From Teichococcus aestuarii (lineage in GTDB: Bacteria; Pseudomonadota; Alphaproteobacteria; Acetobacterales; Acetobacteraceae), in NCBI RefSeq assembly GCF_003116135.1, contig NZ_PDOA01000016.1, positions 1 to 64,000 on the forward strand: a DNA stretch of 64,000 bases. The letters run 5' to 3'. The first letter of the stretch is position 1, and each line of letters opens with the position of its first letter. Below, in pieces: positions 36,144 to 46,360 of this stretch. The position numbers and the translations under genes were made by a program. The notes below the pieces were generated by a model, which was not told the DNA's origin, made no database searches, and worked only from the letters and a program-made list of their open reading frames with translations.

Positions 36144-36653
36144 ATGCACACGGACCGCAACGACGACGAGATGCGCATGAAGGTGCGCGAGATGATCGGC
36201 GAGATCGGCACCGCGATCTTCACCACCATCGACCAGCAGGGCCGCCTGCGCGGGCGGCCGATGCGCACCCAGAAACCCGACCCCGACGGCCGCACCCTGT
36301 GGTTCTTCACCCGCGCCGACAGCCCGAAGATCGCCGAGCTGGAAGGCGATTCCCGGGTGCTGCTGGGCTATGCCGACACGCGCAGCCAGGACTACGTCTC
36401 CATCTTCGGCCGCGGCCGGGTGGTGCGGGACGTGGCGAAGAAGCGCGCCGTCTGGACCGAGGGCGTGCGCACCTGGCTGCCCGAGGGGCCGGAGAGCGAC
36501 AAGGTGGCGCTGATCGGCGTCGAGATCGAGGGCGCCGAATACTGGGACGGCATCTCCTCCAGCCTCCGCTTCGCCTTCGGCTATGCCCAGTCGCTGGTCA
36601 GCGGCAAGCCGGACACCAGCGGCGAAAACGCCAAGGTCAGCTTCAGCGGCTGA
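36144..36653 (+). CDS. PNPOx-like split-barrel flavin-binding protein (general-stress type)
   Basis: 169 residues with a split-barrel fold: GTAIFTTIDQQGRLRGRPM at the start, LWFFTRADSPKI and ALIGVEIEGAEYWDG follow the pattern of general-stress proteins of the pyridoxamine-phosphate-oxidase superfamily. These bind FMN, FAD or F420 and act on unknown substrates; it is not the vitamin B6 enzyme PdxH. Start supported by GGGAGA 8 nt upstream. Its upstream region holds the 15-bp tandem repeat. Confidence 0.85.
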   Translation: MHTDRNDDEMRMKVREMIGEIGTAIFTTIDQQGRLRGRPMRTQKPDPDGRTLWFFTRADSPKIAELEGDSRVLLGYADTRSQDYVSIFGRGRVVRDVAKKRAVWTEGVRTWLPEGPESDKVALIGVEIEGAEYWDGISSSLRFAFGYAQSLVSGKPDTSGENAKVSFSG

Positions 36654-36764
36654 GAGCCTTCATCGCAGCCGATTCACGAAAATTTGAACCAAAAGGTTGA
36701 ACTTCTCCTCTCCTGTGATGAAAATGCCCCTCGCCGCCAGGAGGCGGAAGATGGAGAGGCCGCG

Positions 36765-37628
36765 ATGTCAGCATGGCTTTCCAGTGCCCAGGGCCAGAAT
36801 GGCGCGGGGCGGGACCAACCCCCTTCCCGCCCCCCGGGCTTCGCCGAGGCGCCGCTGCGGCTGGACGAGGCCACCCTGCCCCGGGCGGAGGATCTGGGCT
36901 ACGAGCTGCGCCCGCCCCGCCCGGATGCTCCGCCCGCACCTGCCACGCCCTTCCAGGGCACCGGCCCGCAGGGCCATCGCGGGCGGATGCGCGAGAAGCT
37001 GCTGGAACGCGGCCCGGACGCGCTGGCGGATTACGAGCTGCTGGAGATGCTGCTCTTCTTCGCCTTCAAGCAGGGCGACACCAAGCCGCTGGCCAAGGCG
37101 CTGATCAACCGCTTCGGCAGCTTCGCCGCCGTGCTCGCCGCGCCGCAGCAGGTGCTGATGGAGACGCGCGGCCTCGGGCCGCACAGCGTGGCGGCCCTCA
37201 AGCTGGTGCAGGCCGCCGCGCTGCGGCTGGCCAAGGCCGAGGTGATGGAGGCGCCCGTCCTGAACAACTGGGACCGGCTGATCACCTACCTCAACGCCGC
37301 CATCAGCCGCGAGAAGATCAAGCAGTTCCGCATCCTCTTCCTCGACAGCAAGAACCGCCTGATCGCCGACGAGGCGCAGGCCAAGGGGACGGTGAACCAC
37401 ACGCCCGTCTACCCGCGGGAGGTGATGAAGCGGGCGCTGGAGCTGCACGCCACGGCGCTGATCCTCGTCCACAACCACCCGAGCGGCGACCCGACGCCGA
37501 GCCGCGCCGATATCGAGATGACGGCCGAGATCAAGCAGGCGGGGCAGTTCTTCGCCGTGGTGGTGCATGACCACCTGATCGTCGGCAATGGGCGCTACCT
37601 GAGCTTCCGGCGTGAGGGGCTGCTCTAG
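36765..37628 (+). CDS. radC: RadC family JAMM-domain protein
   Basis: 287 residues. A helix-hairpin-helix-like N-terminal part (EMLLFFAFKQGDTKPLAKAL) precedes a JAB/MPN domain with metal ligands H236, H238 and D249 in HNHPSGDPTPSRAD. Despite the name, its role in repair is doubtful; the JAMM fold suggests a metallo-hydrolase. Start at MSAWLSSAQ, with GGAGAGG 6 nt upstream. Its stop shares the CTAG tetranucleotide with the stop of the converging gene. Confidence 0.93.
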   Translation: MSAWLSSAQGQNGAGRDQPPSRPPGFAEAPLRLDEATLPRAEDLGYELRPPRPDAPPAPATPFQGTGPQGHRGRMREKLLERGPDALADYELLEMLLFFAFKQGDTKPLAKALINRFGSFAAVLAAPQQVLMETRGLGPHSVAALKLVQAAALRLAKAEVMEAPVLNNWDRLITYLNAAISREKIKQFRILFLDSKNRLIADEAQAKGTVNHTPVYPREVMKRALELHATALILVHNHPSGDPTPSRADIEMTAEIKQAGQFFAVVVHDHLIVGNGRYLSFRREGLL

Positions 37629-39081
37629 CGGGACAGCGCCCGCGCGGCGCGGATCTCCATGTCGGAGCGCTCGTCGGTGAGCGGGGCGTGGCCGGCGGCG
37701 AGCGGCGCGCCCTCCTCCAGCGTGCGCGACAGGCGCAGCGCGGCGCGGCGCGCGGCCTCCGGCGCGGCGCGCAGCCGGGCCTCGGCCGTGGCCACCGCCA
37801 TCGGCTCGCCCCAGGCGAGGAGCAGCGTGTTGCCGCTGGCCGAGCGCGCCGCCATCAGGCCGGGAAAGACCCGCCCGAGGCTCGCCGCCAGCGGCCCCAC
37901 GATGCTCTCCGGGTCGCCCCCGCCATAGACGTTCATCGCCACCACCCCGCCGGGCGCGAGGCGCCGCGCCAGGGATTCGAAGAACTCCACCGTGGCGACA
38001 TGCGCCGGGATCTGCCCGGTGGCGTAGAGATCCACCATGATGACGGCGTAGCGGCCCGTATCCTTCGCCACAAAGCGCCGCGCATCGTCATGCGCCACGG
38101 GGATGGACAGGGAGAAATGCGCGCGCGCCAGGGCGGTCACGCCAGGGTCGATCTCCACGCCCTGCGGGCGCAGCGCCGGCCAGGCGGCCTGGGTGGCGGA
38201 GATGGCCGCGCCCCCCGCCACGCCGAGGTAGAGCGCGCTTCCGCCCTCCGCCTGCCCGGGCCGGGCCAGCGCCGGCACGGCGGACAGCAATTCCCAGTAG
38301 GAGCCGGTCTCCCGCCCGTCATGCCAGCGGACGGATTGCGCCACGCGGGTGGTGTTCAGCAGCAGCGAGGTGGCCTGCGCGTCGCGCCAGACCATCGCCG
38401 TGTTGTAGGGCGTCTCCACATAGGCGGCGAAGAGGCGCTGCCGGGCCTGCTCGGCCAGGTATCCGGGCACAGGGGCAGCAGGGCCAGGGCGGCCGGCAGC
38501 GGGCGCAGCCCCGTGGCCAGCGCCGCCAGGGCGGCGACCAGCGCGGCCAGGGCGTAGCCGCCGGTGAGGCCGAGATAGGGGATGGCCAGGAAGGCCGCGA
38601 AGAAGGTGCCGCCGATGCTGCCCAGCGCCTGGCAGGCCGAGACCAGCCCCGAGGCCCGCGCCGCGCCGATATCGGGCGCCAGCCGCGCCACGCAGAGCGG
38701 CGAGGCGGCGGCGAGGACGAAGGCCGGCGGCCCGATCAGCAGCATCGAGGCGCCGATCGCGCCCGGCAGCGGCCCGAGCCATGCCTCGGCGCCGGCGGCG
38801 ATGCCGCGGCCGAGCCAGGGCACCAGCGCCGCGAACAGCGCCGCCGCGCCGAGCAGCCAGGGCAGCGCGCGCGCTCCATCCGGCCGGGCGCCGAGCCGCC
38901 CGCCCAGCGCATAGCCCAGCGCCATGAAGGCCAGCGCCGTGCCGATGATGGCGCCCCACTGGTGGATGGTCTGCCCGAAGACCGGCGCCATCAGCCGGCC
39001 GTCGAGCATCTCCAGCGCCATCACGCTCCAGCCGGCGGCGAAGGCCGCGAAGCCGGTGGCGAGGCGCCCGGCCAGCGTCAA
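37625..39081 (-). pseudogene. Fused MFS/spermidine-synthase-like protein, interrupted by a frameshift
   Basis: The N-terminal membrane half (TTG start at 39081, overlapping the hbd stop as TTGA) and the C-terminal spermidine-synthase-like half (YLGVAGGAAISATQAA, GVEIDPGV, VDLYATG) lie in different frames. They meet near 38467-38480, in the CCCCTGTGCCC context. One extra G there would join LLPL to VPGYLAEQ. Each half is otherwise intact and well conserved. Either a sequencing error or a recent inactivating mutation is likely. Such fusions are thought to be membrane-linked SAM-dependent enzymes; substrate unknown. Confidence 0.8.
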
Positions 39082-39962
39082 CGGGACGGCTTCGGCGGGT
39101 CCTGGCTGTAGTCGTAGAAGCCCTTGCCCGACTTCCGGCCGAGCCAGCCGGCCTCGACATACTTCACCAGCAGCGGCGAGGGGCGGTACTTGCCGTCCCC
39201 CATTCCCTCATGCAGCACGCGCATGATGGCAAGGCAGGTGTCCAGCCCGATGAAGTCGGCCAGTTCCAGCGGCCCCATCGGGTGGTTGGCGCCGAGCTTC
39301 ATCGCCGCGTCGATGGAGCGGACATCGCCCACCCCCTCGTGCAGGGCGGTGGCCGCCTCGTTCAGCATCGGGATCAGGATGCGGTTGACCAGGAAGCCGG
39401 GGAAGTCCTCCGACACCGCCGTGGTCTTGCCGAGCCGCTTCGCCAGCGCCGAGACGGCCCCGAAGGTCGCGTCCGAGGTGGCGAAGCCGCGGATCACCTC
39501 CACCAGCTTCATCACCGGCACCGGGTTGAAGAAGTGCATGCCGATGAAGCGGTCCGGCCGGTCGGTCGCCGCCGCCAGCCGGGTGATGGGGATGGAGGAG
39601 GTGTTGGAGGCGAGGATGGCCTCCGGCTTCAGCAGCGGGCAGACGGCGCGGAAGATGGAGAGCTTGAGGTCCTCCCGCTCCGTCGCCGCCTCGATGACGA
39701 TGTCGCTCTGCGCGAGCGCCGCCATCTCGGTGCCGGTGGCGATGCGCGCCAGGGCGGCGTCGCGCGCCCCGGCCTCCAGCGCGCCCTTCTGCACCTGCCG
39801 CTCCATGTTGCGGCCGATGGTGGCCAGCGCCTTCTCCAGCGCCTCCGCCTTCACATCCACCAGCGCGACGGAGAGCCCCGCCAGCGCCGCCACATGGGCG
39901 ATGCCATTGCCCATCTGCCCGGCGCCGATGACGCCGACCGAGGCGATCTCCGTCACGCCCAT
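39078..39962 (-). CDS. hbd: 3-hydroxybutyryl-CoA dehydrogenase
   Basis: 294 residues. NAD-binding [20 protein letters not shown] (10-29), catalytic His143 in [12 protein letters not shown] with Glu155, and the C-terminal helical domain ending [12 protein letters not shown]. It interconverts acetoacetyl-CoA and 3-hydroxybutyryl-CoA. Just 4 nt after etfA, in the common alphaproteobacterial order etfB-etfA-hbd, which links fatty-acyl-CoA oxidation to electron transfer. Confidence 0.95.
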   Translation of the reverse strand: MGVTEIASVGVIGAGQMGNGIAHVAALAGLSVALVDVKAEALEKALATIGRNMERQVQKGALEAGARDAALARIATGTEMAALAQSDIVIEAATEREDLKLSIFRAVCPLLKPEAILASNTSSIPITRLAAATDRPDRFIGMHFFNPVPVMKLVEVIRGFATSDATFGAVSALAKRLGKTTAVSEDFPGFLVNRILIPMLNEAATALHEGVGDVRSIDAAMKLGANHPMGPLELADFIGLDTCLAIMRVLHEGMGDGKYRPSPLLVKYVEAGWLGRKSGKGFYDYSQDPPKPSR

Positions 39963-39966
39963 GGCC

Positions 39967-40893
39967 TCAGCCCAGCTCCTGCTCGAGCTCGGGCAGGATC
40001 TTGAACAGGTCGCCCACCAGGCCGTAATCGGCCACCTGGAAGATCGGCGCCTCCTCGTCCTTGTTGATGGCGACGATCACCTTGCTGTCCTTCATGCCGG
40101 CCAGGTGCTGGATGGCGCCCGAGATGCCCACCGCGATGTAGAGCTCCGGCGCCACGATCTTGCCGGTCTGCCCCACCTGATGGTCGTTCGGCGCGTAGCC
40201 GGCATCGACCGCCGCGCGGGAGGCGCCGATGGCGGCCCCCAGCTTGTCCGCGATGCCCTCCAGCAGATGGAAATTCTCGGCCGAGCCCATGGCGCGGCCG
40301 CCGGAGACGACGACGCGAGCGGCGGTCAGCTCCGGCCGCTCGCTCTGCGCGATCTCGGCGCCGACGAAGCTGGAGACGGCCGGGTCCTCGGCGGAGGGGG
40401 CCGCCTCGACGGCGGCGGAGCCGCCCTCGGCCGGGGCCGGGTCGAAGGAGGCGGCGCGGACGGTCAGCACCTTCTTCGCGTCGGCCGTCTTCACCGTGGC
40501 CAGCGCGTTGCCGGCGTAGATGAAGCGGCGGAAGGTGTCCGCGCCCTCCACGGCGGCGATGTCGGTGATGATCTGCACATCGAGCAGCGCGGCGACGCGC
40601 GGCATGATGTTCTTGCCCATGGCGCTGCCGGGGGCCAGCAGGTGGCTGTAGTTCGGGGCCAGCGCCACCAGCAGGGCGGCGGCGGGCTCGGCCAGGCCAT
40701 GCTCGTAGGCCGGGCCGTCCGCCTGGATCACCTTGGTGACGCCGGCGAGCTTGGCCGCGGCCTGCGCCGCCTCGGCGCCGCCGAGGACGAGCACATGCAC
40801 GTCGCCATCGATCTGGGAGGCCGCGGCCACCGCGCTGCGGGTGGGCTGGCTGACGGTCGCGCCGCTGCGGTCGGCAAGGACGAGAACGGCCAT
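39967..40893 (-). CDS. etfA: Electron transfer flavoprotein, alpha subunit
   Basis: 308 residues. The C-terminal FAD-binding segment ([19 protein letters not shown], then [20 protein letters not shown] and [11 protein letters not shown]) is the ETF-alpha signature. With EtfB it carries electrons from acyl-CoA and other dehydrogenases to ETF-ubiquinone oxidoreductase and so to the bc1 complex encoded at 20.8-23.4 kb. 2 nt after etfB. Confidence 0.97.
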   Translation of the reverse strand: MAVLVLADRSGATVSQPTRSAVAAASQIDGDVHVLVLGGAEAAQAAAKLAGVTKVIQADGPAYEHGLAEPAAALLVALAPNYSHLLAPGSAMGKNIMPRVAALLDVQIITDIAAVEGADTFRRFIYAGNALATVKTADAKKVLTVRAASFDPAPAEGGSAAVEAAPSAEDPAVSSFVGAEIAQSERPELTAARVVVSGGRAMGSAENFHLLEGIADKLGAAIGASRAAVDAGYAPNDHQVGQTGKIVAPELYIAVGISGAIQHLAGMKDSKVIVAINKDEEAPIFQVADYGLVGDLFKILPELEQELG

Positions 40894-40895
40894 GG

Positions 40896-41642
<747 letters not shown>

Positions 41643-41845
41643 CGCCGGGCCGTGTCCTGCTTTCTGGGTTTCAACCTGAGTGCCGGGCGGCGCCGCACCC
41701 CCCTCCGGCCGTGCCAGGCGGGGCGCGCATGCCACCCGCCCCCCTTCCGGGAGGCTTTGTGCAGTTGCGGCACGGAGCCTAGGCGCCAGCGCCGGCCGAG
41801 GCAAGGTGACCCCCGGCCCGCCCCGCCCGGCTCCGCCGGCCGGCG

Positions 41846-42040
41846 TCAGCCACGCATGGTGAGCATCAGCAGCACGAACAATGCCAGGGAGACGCCCTGG
41901 AGGGTGACCCGCCAGCGCATCAACCGGTTGGAGCGGGCGCCGTTCCCTTCGCCCTGGGCAAGGCCGAGCATGCCGGCGAACATGACGCCCAGCGTGGCGA
42001 ACATGGCGACGCCGAGCAGGATGGAGAGGACGATTTGCAT
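41846..42040 (-). CDS. Small twin-transmembrane protein (HIG1-like)
   Basis: 64 residues from [20 protein letters not shown]. Two helices (about 3-25 and 45-62) flank a basic turn ([12 protein letters not shown]). The pattern resembles the small HIG1/twin-transmembrane proteins commonly found beside etf genes in alphaproteobacteria, which may associate with respiratory complexes. About 200 nt upstream of etfB, same strand. Confidence 0.8.
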   Translation of the reverse strand: MQIVLSILLGVAMFATLGVMFAGMLGLAQGEGNGARSNRLMRWRVTLQGVSLALFVLLMLTMRG

Positions 42041-42149
42041 GGATCGCACATAGCGCCGTTTCGCAGGCGTGCAAGCCGGCCCGGGGGCGTGCATGGCGGC
42101 GCCGGCCGCAGGGCAGACCGGCGGCGGCGGCGGGGATCGTTCCGGCGCC

Positions 42150-43340
42150 TCAGCGCCCGCCGCGCACCCAGAAGGCGCCCGCCAGCGCGCAGGCGGCGCA
42201 GAGAAGGAAGCCGCCCAGATAGGCCCCCGTACCCGCCACCAGCGCGGTGAAGGCCACCGGCATCACCACCTGCACCACCCCGAACACCACGCCAAGCGCC
42301 GCCGTGGCGCCGCCCACCCGGCCCTGGGGCGCGATTCGCGCCACCTCGCCCAGCAGCACGCCGTTCCAGCCGATGCCGGTGGCGCCCAGCACCATGCCGG
42401 CCAGCGTCACCGCCAGCCCCGGCCAGGCAGGGCCGGCGAAGGCCAGCGCCACGCAGCCCAGCACCGCGCCGGCGCCGATCGCCACCAGCACCGGCACCGG
42501 CCCCACCCGGTCGGCCAGCAGGCCCCAGAAGACGCGCCCGGCCACCCCCGCCCCCTGCGCCAGCGCCATGCGCAGCCCGGCCTCGGTGAGCGGGGTGCCC
42601 AGAACCTCCACCTGCCAGGCGACGAAGAAGGCGGCGAAGCAGAATTGCGAGACGCCGAAGCAGGCGGCGGCGCAGGTCAGCGACCGCAGCCGGCTGTCCC
42701 GCCGCACCAGGCCGAGGCTGCCCACCGCGTCGCGCCAGGCGGCGCGGGGGCCGCCGGCGGCGGTGGGGTCGCGGTCGGCGTCCAGCGCGGCGCGCAGCGG
42801 CTGCAGGGCCAGCGCGGCCAGCAGCGCCAGCGCCGCCATGGTCAGTGCCCCCGCCCGCCAGCCGAACGCCACCCCCACCGCCGGCGCCAGCGCCGCCGTC
42901 AGCATCGAGCCCGCTGGCACGCCGCACTGTTTGAGGCTGAAGATCAGGCTGCGCTGCCGCGGCGGCACCCGCCCCGCCAGCAGGTGGCTGCCCGAGGGCG
43001 TGACCGGCCCGTGCCCCAGCCCGGCCAGCAGCGCCGAGGCGGCCAGCGCCAGCGGATGGCCGAGCACGGCGAGGGCGATGCCGCAGCCGATCAGCACCAG
43101 CGCCCCCTGGCAGACGCGGATGCCGCCATGCCGGCGCAGCAGCAGCCCGGTGAAGGGGCCGGAGACCAGCGCCCCAGCATAGACCAGCCCGGTGTGCAGC
43201 CCGACCAGGCTCGGCGGCAGGTCCAGCTCGCGCGCGATCAGCGGCGCCAGCACGGGCAGGGTGAGGAAGGCCCCCATCCCGGCGAGGTGCACGCCGAGCA
43301 GGGCGACCATGACGGTCCAGACGGTGGGGGCTGCAAACAT
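42150..43340 (-). CDS. MFS transporter
   Basis: 396 residues, twelve helices. Loop motif GLLLRRHGGIRV after helix 2 and FWGLLADRVGPVPVL in the second half are typical of MFS. The closing part (GGATAALGVVFGVVQVVMPV) resembles cyanate/nitrate-type or general MFS carriers; substrate unassignable. Start at MFAAPTVWTVMV, immediately before helix 1. Confidence 0.83.
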   Translation of the reverse strand: MFAAPTVWTVMVALLGVHLAGMGAFLTLPVLAPLIARELDLPPSLVGLHTGLVYAGALVSGPFTGLLLRRHGGIRVCQGALVLIGCGIALAVLGHPLALAASALLAGLGHGPVTPSGSHLLAGRVPPRQRSLIFSLKQCGVPAGSMLTAALAPAVGVAFGWRAGALTMAALALLAALALQPLRAALDADRDPTAAGGPRAAWRDAVGSLGLVRRDSRLRSLTCAAACFGVSQFCFAAFFVAWQVEVLGTPLTEAGLRMALAQGAGVAGRVFWGLLADRVGPVPVLVAIGAGAVLGCVALAFAGPAWPGLAVTLAGMVLGATGIGWNGVLLGEVARIAPQGRVGGATAALGVVFGVVQVVMPVAFTALVAGTGAYLGGFLLCAACALAGAFWVRGGR

Positions 43341-43442
43341 TCCGCCGCCATCCTGGACGGCGCGGCCGGCGCCGTCCATGGGGGCAGGAAAGCCCAAAGC
43401 AAGGCTTGACCCGGGCCGGGGCTTCGGCTTCCGGTGCGCGCC

Positions 43443-45812
43443 ATGCGCACCCTGCACGTCCTGCTGCTGTTGCTGTGCGCCTGGGCCGCCCCGGCCCTGG
43501 CGCAGAACGCCGCCCCGCCCGCCGCCGCTCCGCCCGCCGCCGCCCCACCCGGCGCCGCCGTGCCGGCGGGCGAGGCCGCGCGCCTGCTGGGCCTGCTGCG
43601 CGACGACGCCCGGCGGGCCGAGCTGATTCGCACGCTGGAGGCCCTGGCCGCCGCCGAGCGGCAGGCCGCCGCCACGCGCGGCCCCGCTCCGGCCGCCGCG
43701 CCCGCCGCCGCTCCGGCCACAGCTCCGGCCGCGCCATCCGCCGCGCCGGCCTCCCCGGCCCCCGAGCAGCCCGCCGCCGCCGCCCCCGGCCAGGCGGTGG
43801 AGCAGCTCCTGGCGCCCAACACGCTGGGCGGCCAGCTGCTGATCGGCGCCTCGCAGCGGCTGGAATGGCTCTCCACCCAGATCGTCAGCACGGCCGAGGC
43901 GGTCACCGACCTGCCGGGGTTGCTCGGCTGGTTCTCCTCCCTGGCGCGCGACCCGGTGACCCAGGCGCGGGTGGCCGATGCCTCCTGGAAGCTGGCGCTG
44001 CTGCTCGGCCTCGGCGTGCTGGCAGAGTGGCTGGCGCACCGTGCCCTGCACCGCCCGCGCGAGCGGCTGGACGCGCTGGCGCCCGAGGCCGGCAATGCCT
44101 GGACCTGGCTGCGCCGGGTGCCGCTGGTGCTGGCGCGGCTGCTGCTGGACCTGCTGCCGATCGCCGCCTTCGCCGTCATCTCCTACGGGCTGATCGGCGC
44201 GGTGCAGCCGCTGCCCACCACCCAGCTCGTGCTGCTGACGGCCAACAACGCCTACATCGTCGCCCGGCTGATCATGGCGCTGAGCCGGATGCTGTTCTCC
44301 CCCGCCTCCGCCCATCTGCGGCTGCTGCCCTGCGCCGACCTCACGGCCGCCTATGTCACGGTCTGGCTGCGGCGCATCGTGGTGGTGATGATCACCGGCG
44401 GCGCGGTGGCGGAGGCGGGGCTGCTGTTCGGCCTGCCCTGGGGCGCCTACGACGCCATCCTGCGCCTGGTGCTGCTGATCGCCTCGGTGTTCCTCGGCAT
44501 CATCGTGCTGCAGAACCGGGTGGCGGTGGCGCAGAAGCTGCGCGCGCCCCCGCTGAAGCCGGGCGACGTGCCGAACCGCTCCCGCGCCGCGCTGCGCCGC
44601 TTCCGCGACTGGCTGGCCGAGGTGTGGCACGTGCTCGCCATCCTCTACCTGCTGGCGCTCTGGGGCGTCTGGGCGCTCGAGATCCGCGACGGCTTCACCC
44701 GCCTGCTGCGCGCCAGCCTGCTCACCGTGCTGGTGCTCTCGCTCGCCAAGGGGCTCGACGTGCTGCTGCGCCGGGCGCTGGCGGGCAGCTTCCGCATCGC
44801 CCCCGACCTCGCCGGCCGCTACCCGGCGCTGGAGGCGCGCGCCAACCGCTACGTGCCGCTGCTGAAGGGCGGCATCTCCGGCTTCCTGACGGTGCTGACG
44901 GTGCTCACCCTGCTGGAGGTGTGGGGCATCGATTCCTTCGCCTGGTTCGCGCCGGGCGAGCTGGGCAGCCGGGTGCTGCGCTCGGCCCTCTCGGTCGGCT
45001 TCACCGCGGTGGTGGCGGTGGTGGTGTGGGAGGCGGTGAACGCCGCCATCCAGCGCCACCTCGACCGCCTCTCGCGCGATGCCGAGGCCGCCCGCAGCGC
45101 CCGCGTCCGCACCCTGGTGCCGATGCTGCGCACCACGCTGTTCGTCGTCATCCTGCTGTTCGTGGCCTTCAACCTGCTCACCGAGCTGGGCGTGAACGTG
45201 GCGCCGCTGCTGGCCGGCGCCGGCGTCATCGGCCTGGCGCTGGGCTTCGGCTCGCAGAAGCTGGTGCAGGACGTCATCACCGGCGTCTTCCTGCTGTTCG
45301 AGGACGCCATGGCGGTGGGCGACGTGGTCAATCTCGGCGGCAAGGGCGGCGTGGTGGAGAAGCTCTCCATCCGCTCCATCACGCTGCGCGACCTCGACGG
45401 CAGCGTGCACATCATCCCGTTCAGCACCGTCACCGCCGTCACCAACATGACGCGGGACTTCTCCTTCGCCCTGCTCGACGTGCAGGTGGCCTACCGCGAG
45501 AGCACCGACAAGGTGGTGGAGCTGCTGCAGGCGCTCTGCCAGGAGATGCGCGCGGAGGCCAAGTGGGGCCTCGTCATCCGCGACGAGATGGAGGTGCTGG
45601 GCGTGGACCGGCTGCCGCCGGACGGGCCGGTGATCCGCGTGCGGATCAAGACCGAGCCGATCCAGCGCTGGAACGTGATGCGCGAGATGAACCGCCGCAT
45701 CAAGCAGCGCTTCGACGAGCTGGGCATCGAGATCCCGGCGCAGCGGCAGAAGCTGATGTTCGAGGGCACGCCCCCGTCGGGCTTCCCGCCGGTGGCGGCG
45801 CCGCAGCCGTGA
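43443..45812 (+). CDS. MscS-family mechanosensitive channel (large, YbdG/MscK type)
   Basis: 789 residues. Signal peptide (to about 21), a long Ala/Pro-rich periplasmic stretch, about ten membrane helices, and the MscS core with pore helix AGVIGLALGFGSQKLVQDVI and a beta domain DVVNLGGKGGVVEKLSIRS. It is a stretch-gated release valve of the inner membrane. Start at the ATG; an in-frame GTG 3 codons upstream is less likely. The core shares the same pattern as the 840-aa channel at 61-63.7 kb. Confidence 0.93.
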   Translation: MRTLHVLLLLLCAWAAPALAQNAAPPAAAPPAAAPPGAAVPAGEAARLLGLLRDDARRAELIRTLEALAAAERQAAATRGPAPAAAPAAAPATAPAAPSAAPASPAPEQPAAAAPGQAVEQLLAPNTLGGQLLIGASQRLEWLSTQIVSTAEAVTDLPGLLGWFSSLARDPVTQARVADASWKLALLLGLGVLAEWLAHRALHRPRERLDALAPEAGNAWTWLRRVPLVLARLLLDLLPIAAFAVISYGLIGAVQPLPTTQLVLLTANNAYIVARLIMALSRMLFSPASAHLRLLPCADLTAAYVTVWLRRIVVVMITGGAVAEAGLLFGLPWGAYDAILRLVLLIASVFLGIIVLQNRVAVAQKLRAPPLKPGDVPNRSRAALRRFRDWLAEVWHVLAILYLLALWGVWALEIRDGFTRLLRASLLTVLVLSLAKGLDVLLRRALAGSFRIAPDLAGRYPALEARANRYVPLLKGGISGFLTVLTVLTLLEVWGIDSFAWFAPGELGSRVLRSALSVGFTAVVAVVVWEAVNAAIQRHLDRLSRDAEAARSARVRTLVPMLRTTLFVVILLFVAFNLLTELGVNVAPLLAGAGVIGLALGFGSQKLVQDVITGVFLLFEDAMAVGDVVNLGGKGGVVEKLSIRSITLRDLDGSVHIIPFSTVTAVTNMTRDFSFALLDVQVAYRESTDKVVELLQALCQEMRAEAKWGLVIRDEMEVLGVDRLPPDGPVIRVRIKTEPIQRWNVMREMNRRIKQRFDELGIEIPAQRQKLMFEGTPPSGFPPVAAPQP

Positions 45813-45844
45813 GGAAGGCGGGCGCGGGAGGCGCAGGAACGGGC

Positions 45845-45874
45845 TTGCCTCGCGGCGCGGGGCGGGCTTATCGT
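45845..45874 (+). promoter_or_regulatory. Candidate promoter for the leader peptide and ACT gene
   Basis: TTGCCT (45845-45850), an 18-nt spacer and TATCGT (45869-45874). A start 7 nt after the -10 falls on the A of the leader ATG (45881), so the leader may be translated leaderless. Confidence 0.45.
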
Positions 45875-45880
45875 GCGGCC

Positions 45881-45931
45881 ATGCGCCGTATTCGGAACAT
45901 CGGGATCGTCATTAGCGGCCCGGCCGCCTGA
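45881..45931 (+). CDS. Candidate 16-codon Ile-rich leader peptide (attenuator)
   Basis: MRRIRNIGIVISGPAA. Four Ile codons and one Val fall within residues 4-11, as in ilv-type leader peptides. It precedes an ACT-like gene by 75 nt. The CCCGGCCGC at its 3' end (45919-45927) can pair with GCGGCCGGG (45949-45957) or with the upstream GCGGCC (45915-45920), so two exclusive hairpins exist. There is no U tract, so Rho-independent attenuation is not demonstrated. Confidence 0.5.
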   Translation: MRRIRNIGIVISGPAA

Positions 45932-46006
45932 GCGCCCTGCGGGGGGCAGCGGCCGGGATCAACCCCGCGCGACCATCCCCACCGAATGATCCGGAAGCTT
46001 CTCCCC

Positions 46007-46285
46007 ATGTCCGACCATCCCTGCGCCCTTACGGCCGCCCGCTTCACCGTCCTCGCCGAGGCCTATCCCGGCCTGCTCTCCCGCGTGCTGGAGCCCTTCG
46101 CCAAGCGCGACCTGACGCCCGACCGCGTCCGCTCGCAGCGCGAGGGCGAGCTGCTGCGCACCGAGATCGCGCTCGACGCCATGCCGGTGGAGATGCTGCA
46201 CCTGGTGGCCGGCAATCTGGGCCAGATCGTCGGCGTGCTGCGGGTGGAGGCCATGGAGGGCCGCCACATCCGCCTGGCGGCGTGA
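46007..46285 (+). CDS. Small ACT-like protein, possible acetolactate-synthase regulator
   Basis: 92 residues from the ATG with GGAAG about 9 nt upstream. The pattern ARFTVLAEAYPGLLSRVLEP then LRTEIALDAMPVEMLHLVAG resembles the small ACT/IlvM-type regulatory subunit fold; membership is an inference. No catalytic acetolactate synthase is nearby, which is unusual. The upstream Ile-rich leader supports a branched-chain amino-acid link. Confidence 0.65.
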   Translation: MSDHPCALTAARFTVLAEAYPGLLSRVLEPFAKRDLTPDRVRSQREGELLRTEIALDAMPVEMLHLVAGNLGQIVGVLRVEAMEGRHIRLAA

Positions 46286-46306
46286 GCCGAGCCGCCTGAA
46301 CGCAGA

Positions 46307-46342
46307 GGGGCGCCGCCCGGCCTGCCCGCCGGGCGGCGCCCC
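46307..46342. terminator. Hairpin terminator between the ACT gene and CBS gene
   Basis: A perfect 15-bp GC stem (46307-46321 with 46328-46342, 6-nt loop) lies between converging genes. No U tract. Confidence 0.55.
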
Positions 46343-46360
46343 GCGCCTCGGCCGCCCCCT

